A stretch of 64,000 nucleotides of DNA from the NCBI RefSeq assembly GCF_052118925.1, contig NZ_JBQKGG010000008.1:38221-102220 (forward strand). Direction: 5' to 3'. Shown here piece by piece: positions 58,915 to 64,000 of the stretch. Under the pieces are notes generated by a model that did not search any database, had not been told where the DNA came from, and was given only the letters and a program-made list of their open reading frames with translations. The stretch comes from Lientehia sp934351765. Lineage in GTDB: Bacteria > Bacillota > Clostridia > Lachnospirales > Lachnospiraceae. A program made the translations under genes and the position numbers. Numbering within the stretch: position 1 is the stretch's first letter; the number at the start of each line of letters is the position of its first letter.

Positions 58915-59956
58915 ACTTCTTTTCCACCCCTCCGTGTTTCTTTCTTCCTATCGTAAAATTCGCCACGATCGTCAGCAGTGCGCTGAGGATCAGCTCCGTA
59001 TAATAGCCCAGTCCCCGGCTTAAAATCATGCCCGGCAAAAGAAGCTCGCTGCCAAAGACCGGCAGGAAAATGATCAGGAACAGCTGCTCGCTGATTCCCA
59101 TTCCCCCCGGCAGCGGAAGCATATCCACCGCCACGGAGATGGTTCCCTGCAAAAGCATAATAACCGCCGCCGAATAGCCGGATAATCCAAATGCCTTATA
59201 GACAAACCAGGTTGCTGAAAACAGCGCAAACCGCTGGAATACCGTGATAGCAAAGGCCTTAACCAGAACCAGCTTATGATCCCGCAGATAAACCGCCGTT
59301 GCCCGGTACTGATCCATGGACGCACTGAGCTTTTCCAGTCTTGCCGGCTTCCGTTTCATGAGATGAAGCTTTTCCAGCAGCTTCATTCCACGCACCAGGA
59401 TTTCTCTTGCCAGAACCGGATGGAACACCAGGATCAGCATAGATGTCACACAAAACACATTAAGCCCGGTTCCCAGGTAGAACACAAACTGCACATCTCC
59501 CAGATACTGATGAATAAAGCCCTGTCCGAAGATTATCAGAAGAATGCCGATCATTACCAGCACTAACTTATAGGTAATCGTCACGATCATCAGCACCAGT
59601 GTCGATACAGGGATCGGAATCTCCTCTTTCTTCATATAATAAATCTGTGCCGGCTGGCCACCCGATGCAGACGGTGTGATACAGCTGAAGAAAAAACCGA
59701 TGGACGAAAACAGAAAGCAGGTCCACTTTTTCAGCCGGATTCCCAGGGTCCGCATCATGTAATGAATAATAATGGACTCGCCCCAGATAAAGATCATCAC
59801 TCCGATCACTCCGGGGATCAGCCACACCAGATTCACCGTTTTTAACACCTCGATGGTCTCTTTCAGATCCTCGCCACGAAAGACGCCGTACAGCGTTGCC
59901 ACAAATACCAGGATCAGAAAGACCACATTGAAAATCATTTTTTTCTTATTTCCCAT
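58898..59956 (-). CDS. Lysylphosphatidylglycerol synthase TM-region (flippase-like) protein
   Basis: 352 aa with about eight transmembrane segments. The LPG_synthase_TM/UPF0104 family pattern is seen in SCITPSASGGQPAQIYYMKKEEIPI and LPLPGGMGISEQLFLIIFLPVFG. It lacks the cytosolic lysyltransferase domain of MprF, so it may act as a lipid flippase or glycolipid-related membrane protein. It overlaps pssA and follows the PAP2 gene (11-base overlap), implying a joint lipid role. Confidence 0.83.
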   Translation of the reverse strand: MGNKKKMIFNVVFLILVFVATLYGVFRGEDLKETIEVLKTVNLVWLIPGVIGVMIFIWGESIIIHYMMRTLGIRLKKWTCFLFSSIGFFFSCITPSASGGQPAQIYYMKKEEIPIPVSTLVLMIVTITYKLVLVMIGILLIIFGQGFIHQYLGDVQFVFYLGTGLNVFCVTSMLILVFHPVLAREILVRGMKLLEKLHLMKRKPARLEKLSASMDQYRATAVYLRDHKLVLVKAFAITVFQRFALFSATWFVYKAFGLSGYSAAVIMLLQGTISVAVDMLPLPGGMGISEQLFLIIFLPVFGSELLLPGMILSRGLGYYTELILSALLTIVANFTIGRKKHGGVEKKYVRSL

Positions 59957-60668
59957 GCTTCCTCTTTCCGAACAGTCTGCTCATCTTTCCCGCCAAAGAT
60001 TCCACAACTCTTTCATAGATAAGATAACCTCCGGTATGTCTGCTGACAAACCAGGTAAGCTCTGCCGTGAGCACGCCGCCGATCACATCGATCAGCACAT
60101 GCTGGCGCAGCGCCAGTGTTGATATAAACACCAGAACGGTAATCACCACGGAAACCATTTTATACCATTTCGGGACTCCTGTTCTTCCGCGAAGTCCGAT
60201 GCAGCAGAACCAGCTTGCCATACAGTGGATCGACGGAAACAGATTGACCGGCTTATCCACCCGGTACAGAAATCGGACTGCTTCAACCCAAAATCCGCTT
60301 CCCGAAAGCTCCGGCCTGGTATTTGTCGTCGGAATCAGCACAAAGCAGACAAAACAGATCAGGCGCGAATACAGATCTGCCGTAAAAAACCGGTAACGAT
60401 GCTCCTTTTCCTGCACCGCGATGATCAGGTAGTTGACCACCCAGAAAGCATAGCAGCCAAAATATACGATGATGAACGGCGGCAGAAACGGCACCAGCTC
60501 ATCCAGTCTGCCGGACAGGTTATGAACTGGAATTCCCGTCCGAAGAAGCGGCGCTCCCCAGTATACCAAAGAATTTACCAGAAACGTAAAGGCCGGCGGC
60601 AGAAGAATCTCCAGCCAGGTCTTTAGACTTACCGTTTTCAGTTTGCTTCTCATTTCTTCTTTTCTCAT
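59946..60668 (-). CDS. PAP2 family phosphatase (membrane)
   Basis: About 240 aa. Several transmembrane helices and PAP2 active-site parts: VNLFPSIHCMASW (SxH) and ALRQHVLIDVIGG (H-x3-D). Such enzymes dephosphorylate lipid phosphates or inositol phosphosphingolipids. First gene of a PAP2 - flippase-like - pssA - psd operon with overlapping frames. Start uncertain: ATG at 60668 or 60653; a GTG at 60686 has no binding site. Confidence 0.83.
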   Translation of the reverse strand: MRKEEMRSKLKTVSLKTWLEILLPPAFTFLVNSLVYWGAPLLRTGIPVHNLSGRLDELVPFLPPFIIVYFGCYAFWVVNYLIIAVQEKEHRYRFFTADLYSRLICFVCFVLIPTTNTRPELSGSGFWVEAVRFLYRVDKPVNLFPSIHCMASWFCCIGLRGRTGVPKWYKMVSVVITVLVFISTLALRQHVLIDVIGGVLTAELTWFVSRHTGGYLIYERVVESLAGKMSRLFGKRKHGK

Positions 60669-60795
60669 AACCTCTATTTTACACACCGTTTCGAAAATGA
60701 CAAGTTTTTTCCCGGTATCTTCATGATTTTCACCTGTTTTCTTAACACCTCCGACAGTTCCCGGCCTTCCGCCGTCTCTCCTGCAAACACAAAAG

Positions 60796-60835
60796 AACCC
60801 CCGGAAAAGCCTGTTGTACAGACCTTTCCGAGGTT
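60796..60835 (-). terminator. Terminator downstream of yccF
   Basis: On the minus strand AACCTCGGAAA pairs with TTTCCGGGGGTT and is followed by CTTTTGTG. It lies about 90 bp after the yccF stop and before the PAP2 gene on the same strand. Confidence 0.6.
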
Positions 60836-60924
60836 TAGTCCGTGATTCAAACTGCTGTGTCTATTATAACAGAATACAGGGAAAAATCAATGAGGAAAAA
60901 CGGAAGACTGTTTTCCCGAAACTT

Positions 60925-61311
60925 TCAAAAGTAAATTCCACCGTCCGCATGCCCTATCACACTTGCCCCGAATGGCATAAAAGAAAGTTTTGCCATCTTA
61001 AAAAATTGCTTTCCAAATGGAATTCCAATTATCGTAATACACCATACGAAACCAATTATCAGATTTCCGAGTGCCATTTCCCAGCCAAAGAACAGAATCC
61101 AGATTAAATTCACCAGAAATGAAAACATTCCATTTCCATACACAATTTCTTTTCCAAAAGGCCAGAATGCCAGTGATGCAAATTTAAAGCATTGCACTCC
61201 CACTGGGATTCCAACTATTGTAATACACCATATGCATCCTGCAAAAATCCATGCCAGTCCACCCAGCAATCCTCCAAATATAAACCAGAGAATGTTTCCC
61301 AAAGTTTTCAT
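60925..61311 (-). CDS. yccF: YccF family inner-membrane protein
   Basis: 128 aa made of two similar halves, each with WCITIVGIPVGVQCFKFASLAFWPFG or WCITIIGIPFGKQFFKMAKLSFMPFG, the YccF (DUF307) hallmark, and hydrophobic helices (ILWFIFGGLLGGLAWIFAG; LIWILFFGWEMALGNLIIG). Function unknown. It begins at the stop of the YaiI-type gene (four-base overlap), so they are co-translated. Confidence 0.9.
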   Translation of the reverse strand: MKTLGNILWFIFGGLLGGLAWIFAGCIWCITIVGIPVGVQCFKFASLAFWPFGKEIVYGNGMFSFLVNLIWILFFGWEMALGNLIIGFVWCITIIGIPFGKQFFKMAKLSFMPFGASVIGHADGGIYF

Positions 61312-61802
61312 AACAGCATTTCTCCTGTCCCCATTTTTTTATTATTCATTTGAAGTTTCTCCTGAGCCATCAAAAGCATTTTTTCAAAAGACTGTGCAAA
61401 TCTTTCATCGTCTTCCTCTGTCCGTCTTTTCGGTCCCTTAATATAATTCTTATGGGAACTTCTTCGAGCTTTTTTATTCAGATGACGTTCCATGAGCATC
61501 TGATCAATATTGTCATTCGTGTACCATTTCCCCGATTGATGAATGGCATAAGCACCTTTCCCCAGCGCCATTGCCGCAACACCGTAGTCCTGTGATACGA
61601 CAATATCACCCTTACAACAGATACTGATCAGTTTATAATCTACCGCATCTGCTCCTGCACCGACAACAATAACTTCACTATAATCTGATGACAGGACATG
61701 ATTCGTATCGCACAGTAATGTTACCGGAACCTTATGCTCTTTTGCAATTTTTTCAACAATACCGACTACTGGGCAGGCATCTGCATCAACAAATACTTGC
61801 AT
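61308..61802 (-). CDS. YaiI/YqxD family protein (UPF0178)
   Basis: 164 aa starting at the ATG at 61802 behind AGGAGAG. The N-terminus VFVDADACPVVGIVEKIAKEHKVPVTLLCDTNH and later VSQDYGVAAMALGKGAYAIHQSGKWYTNDNI are diagnostic of UPF0178, a PIN-like fold with acidic metal-binding residues. Biochemical role is unknown. It is coupled with yccF. Confidence 0.9.
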   Translation of the reverse strand: MQVFVDADACPVVGIVEKIAKEHKVPVTLLCDTNHVLSSDYSEVIVVGAGADAVDYKLISICCKGDIVVSQDYGVAAMALGKGAYAIHQSGKWYTNDNIDQMLMERHLNKKARRSSHKNYIKGPKRRTEEDDERFAQSFEKMLLMAQEKLQMNNKKMGTGEMLL

Positions 61803-61911
61803 CTTTCTATCTCTCCTCTGAGCCATTATAAGAATAAACTCTGCTGCTCATATTCTGCTTCGCGCTTCAACTGAACTGGTATCTGATTCATTGGCTCCTG
61901 TAGTCATAATC

Positions 61912-62178
61912 ACGATTGCTTTTTTAATACATCGAGCGCATCCTGAGCATCACGTAGTTCACGCTTTAAACGTGCAATTTCTTTTGCTTCATCAGAAGCA
62001 TAGTTACAAAGCCACGGTTTTCAATATCTCCTGTTTCGCGCAGTTCTTTTTGCCAGCGAGATAAAGACTGCTGGCTGATTCCTAAGTTTAAAGCACAACC
62101 CTGCAGTCCTAAATCTCTGTAATCATGATAGTACTGGACTGCATCTATCTTGAATTGTTTATCATAGTGTTTTGCCAT
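61912..62178 (-). pseudogene. IS3-type transposase OrfA, frameshifted remnant
   Basis: Begins MAKHYDKQFKIDAVQYYHDYRDLGLQG with an HTH typical of IS3 OrfA (LNLGISQQSLSRWQKELRETG), but the frame breaks near 62015 (one base seems lost; the other frame continues as NYASDEAKEIARLKRELRDAQDALDVLKK). An A-rich slip site (AAAAAAG) follows near 61918-61924, but OrfB is absent. An inactive remnant rather than an intact IS. Confidence 0.75.
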
Positions 62179-62292
62179 AATGAGATCCTCCTTCAGTGCG
62201 ATACATATACAGTATCGCAAAATAAGTAATAAAAAATTCTCATTTTGACTTGTACTATTTATATTATAGCACCACCAGTCCAAATTTAAAAA

Positions 62293-62389
62293 AATTCAAC
62301 TCACATCCTCACAAGGAGGATGACTAGAGATGTAAACTCTGTTATGTATGTGGAGACATTTCAACTCACATCCTCGCAAGGAGGATGAC
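62293..62389. CRISPR. Two-repeat CRISPR-like relic
   Basis: Two 32-bp repeats (62293-62324 and 62358-62389; two differences) flank one 33-bp spacer (62325-62357). Each starts (A)TTCAACTCACATCCTC and folds as CATCCTC-(A/G)CAA-GGAGGATG, ending GAC. The TTTCAA-type start, central hairpin and GAC end resemble type I-C repeats (ATTTCAATCCACGC...GCGAC form). No cas genes are present, so it may be an orphan or degenerate array. A chance short repeat cannot be excluded. Confidence 0.55.
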
Positions 62390-62404
62390 GGTGATATTGA
62401 TTTA

Positions 62405-62704
62405 TCACTCAAAAATTCTTGTAATATCTTGATACCGATTAACTACACGATAAATCTCTACATATTCTTTTCCTATTTTGTAAATAATCACATAATCTTC
62501 CCATATTGCATATTTATAGTCCGTCCGAAAGCTGACTCGTTTTGAAAGATCTGAACCCATTCCTGGAAACATCTGAAGGTTCTCAAATTTACCGTAAATT
62601 TCCTGTATGGTCTTTGCTGCATACTCTTCATTATCTTCAGCAATGTAATCCCGAATATTCTTAAGATCCCTCGCAACAATCGGATTGATCCGCAGTTTTA
62701 ACAT
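62405..62704 (-). CDS. RelE/ParE-type toxin
   Basis: 99 aa: MLKLRINPIVARDLKNIRDYIAEDNEEYAAKTIQEIYGKFENLQMFPGMG, then RTDYKYAIWEDYVIIYKIGKEYVEIYRVVNRYQD. This is the ParE/RelE fold, acting on gyrase or on mRNA at the ribosome. The start follows GGGGGAAT, one base after the antitoxin stop, the typical antitoxin-toxin order. Confidence 0.88.
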   Translation of the reverse strand: MLKLRINPIVARDLKNIRDYIAEDNEEYAAKTIQEIYGKFENLQMFPGMGSDLSKRVSFRTDYKYAIWEDYVIIYKIGKEYVEIYRVVNRYQDITRIFE

Positions 62705-62705
62705 C

Positions 62706-62954
62706 TTATTCCCCCACAAGTGCTTTCAGTTCGTCCAGATCCAGCCAACCTTCGCCATCTTTCACTGCTTCTTCAGCTTCCTGCAACTTCAGGAGAAGCT
62801 TTTTCTCTGCACGATCACGCTCATAGTCTTCAATATCCATAACTACAAAACGTCCTCTGCCATTCTTTGTCAGATATACTGGTTCTCCTTTATGACAGTT
62901 CTTCAGAACTTCATTATAATTTCTCAAATCAGACACTGGTAAAATATTTGCCAT
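62706..62954 (-). CDS. Phd/YefM-type antitoxin
   Basis: 82 aa. MANILPVSDLRNYNEVLKNCHKGEPVYLTKNGRGRFVVMDIEDYERDR is the Phd/YefM DNA-binding fold, followed by a coiled, acidic C-terminal region that would bind the toxin. It is first in the operon and likely represses it. Together with the ParE/RelE-like gene it forms a type II toxin-antitoxin module. Confidence 0.88.
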   Translation of the reverse strand: MANILPVSDLRNYNEVLKNCHKGEPVYLTKNGRGRFVVMDIEDYERDRAEKKLLLKLQEAEEAVKDGEGWLDLDELKALVGE

Positions 62955-63066
62955 ATTCTTTCAGCTCCTTCCTTTGATTTTAAATTGTTTCTGTTACTTC
63001 TATTATACACAAAAAGCTGTAAAATTCAACGTAGATTTTTACAGCTTTAATTCAAATTACATTCGG

Positions 63067-63160
63067 TTATTTATAATGCAAAACACACAAATCTGGATAT
63101 TCTTCACCATACCCTATAAATAGTCGATCTTAATCATCAATAAGTAAAATCGGTTGAATG
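63067..63160 (-). pseudogene. Degenerate C-terminal ORF fragment
   Basis: A minus-strand frame reads EDIQPILLIDD, then a TAA, then DRLFIGYGEEYPDLCVLHYK and a stop. Replacement of the stop by a sense codon restores a plausible protein end, so this looks like a decayed gene tail. Family not recognised. Confidence 0.4.
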
Positions 63161-63166
63161 TCCTCC

Positions 63167-63358
63167 TCATGCCTTTTCTACGTGTTCTTTCAATTTTCTT
63201 TTTAAATCCTTTGAAATCGGATATCTCCCAATTTTCTGTAATAGCTGTTCTTTGGTTTCACCTTTTCGATACAATTCTTTTACAACCGCAGAAAAAAATA
63301 GTATCTATTCCATATTGAGCTATACCTTCTGAAATAAGACCAATTATATGAATATTCT
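63167..63358 (-). pseudogene. Frameshifted small ORF
   Basis: Minus strand frames ISEGIAQYGIDTIF and SAVVKELYRKGETKEQLLQKIGRYPISKDLKRKLKEHVEKA are joined across a T7 run with a frameshift near 63290. The C-terminal part is coherent, basic and ends normally at 63167. Family not recognised; it lies between the toxin-antitoxin pair and the IS21 end. Confidence 0.45.
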
Positions 63359-63430
63359 TGTGCGGCAGAGCCGCCTGTCCAGTGTAACGTGAGCCACCTG
63401 TCCAGACGGAGTGAGCCACAATAAATATGC
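63359..63430 (-). repeat. Terminal repeats at the end of an IS21-type element
   Basis: From TGTGCGGCAG (63359) the motif GCC(A/G)CCTGTCCAG recurs (63371-63382, 63394-63405), with GTGAGCCAC also present twice. Repeated subterminal motifs next to istB are usual in IS21-type elements. Confidence 0.65.
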
Positions 63431-63434
63431 GAGT

Positions 63435-64000
63435 TTACTCGCGTAATGCTTTATCCAAGCCATATACTTCTCGCATTGATCGATCATGTTCCGCATCAAT
63501 GCTTGTGATATTTATTCGATAGCTGTCATGGGCAATACGATCAATGATTGCATCTGCAAGAGGACTGTCATCACCACCAAGCTGATCATACCATTCTTCG
63601 AATTCATACTGAGAGCAGAAAATCGTAGATGATTTCTTGCGTCTTCGATGAAGGAGTTCAAAGATATCCTTCTGCTCGGCTTCCGTTGGTTTTAGAAGAA
63701 GCCATTCATCAAGAATGAGAACCAACGGGTTAGCGTATTTAACCATGACCTTTCGATAGTTACCTTCTGTCCTTGCGATTTCCAGATCAATGAGCAGATC
63801 CGGAAGTCGGACATACTTGGTGTTGTAATACCGCTTGCATGCCTCCATGCCAAAGGCACAGGCCATGTAAGTCTTACCACAGCCTGTAACACCGGTAATA
63901 AAAAGGTTCCGGTGTTCAGATATATACTCACAAGTTGCAAGCCGGTTAATAAGAGCCTTGTTGAGTTTGCGACCGGAAGTGTAGTTGATATCCATGATAT
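63435..64000 (-). CDS. IstB-like ATPase of IS21 family (N-terminus beyond window)
   Basis: At least 187 residues in the window; the open frame runs off the edge. P-loop FITGVTGCGKTYMACAFGMEACK, Walker B-like VLILDEWLL and RIAHDSYRI are typical of the IstB/DnaC-type helper ATPase that loads the IS21 transposase at target DNA. The sequence before DINYTSGRKLNKALI probably continues upstream. With the adjacent terminal repeats, it marks the end of an IS21-family insertion. Confidence 0.88.
   Translation of the reverse strand, partial: IMDINYTSGRKLNKALINRLATCEYISEHRNLFITGVTGCGKTYMACAFGMEACKRYYNTKYVRLPDLLIDLEIARTEGNYRKVMVKYANPLVLILDEWLLLKPTEAEQKDIFELLHRRRKKSSTIFCSQYEFEEWYDQLGGDDSPLADAIIDRIAHDSYRINITSIDAEHDRSMREVYGLDKALRE

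Noticed and set aside
62293..62389. Call of an active CRISPR array
   Set aside because: Only two repeats and one spacer are present and no cas gene is in the window; it is kept as a relic candidate only.

Overview
The window is chromosomal DNA of a Gram-positive, anaerobic Clostridia-type bacterium, most likely a gut Lachnospiraceae. Signs include strong AGGAGG-type ribosome binding sites, an RNase Y/RecA pair, a Firmicutes-type LexA box, a T-box leader before pheST, a trimeric electron-bifurcating [FeFe] hydrogenase, a cobalamin riboswitch, LPXTG-like anchoring of a pilin-domain protein and a Cys/Gly-rich small protein. No species can be named from sequence alone.

Layout. 1-3.3 kb: rny start, recA with an SOS box, a cardiolipin-synthase-like phospholipase D and a small coiled-coil protein. 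3.5-3.9 kb: tmRNA, with its partner smpB at 14.0 kb. 4.0-12.7 kb: a minus-strand corrinoid uptake operon led by a cobalamin riboswitch: a 1,629-aa secreted repeat protein, then a binding lipoprotein, permease and ATPase (BtuFCD-like). A corrinoid-methyltransferase-like UroD-family enzyme is transcribed divergently at 12.8 kb. 14-22.5 kb: smpB, rnr, secG, eno and pheST with T-box. 22.6-27.9 kb: a YihY/BrkB membrane protein and the three-gene hydrogenase operon (NuoE-, NuoF- and HydA-like). 28-31.7 kb: a hexapeptide-repeat protein, oxaloacetate-decarboxylase gamma- and beta-like membrane subunits, and lrgAB. 32.0-32.4 kb: two divergent tRNA-Leu genes. 32.6-42.1 kb: two aminotransferases, proC, scpB, scpA, a phosphoesterase, a two-component system, a DUF5662 protein and an Lrp regulator. 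42.3-46.5 kb: a Cys-rich small protein, tsf, rpsB and a PF09818-type ATPase. 46.7-56.5 kb: a 3,267-aa surface protein with a VWA domain and many pilin-type isopeptide modules. 57.3-61.8 kb: psd, pssA, a flippase-like protein and PAP2 (phospholipid cluster), YccF and YaiI. 61.9-64 kb: an accessory patch with an IS3 remnant, a two-repeat CRISPR-like relic, a toxin-antitoxin pair, decayed ORFs and the end of an IS21-type element.

The most notable system is the riboswitch-controlled operon at 4.0-12.6 kb. Its first and largest gene encodes a secreted protein with about seven related beta-rich repeats, two Ig-like domains and a C-terminal domain resembling only the first lobe of the binding lipoprotein encoded next to it. 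I infer a Gram-positive surface corrinoid-capture protein that feeds BtuFCD, a role comparable to outer-membrane B12-capture proteins of Bacteroidetes. A second original observation is a family of intergenic elements at 13.8, 30.2 and 31.8 kb. They sit directly behind intrinsic terminators, and the two better copies keep a long hairpin whose arms differ in sequence but stay complementary.
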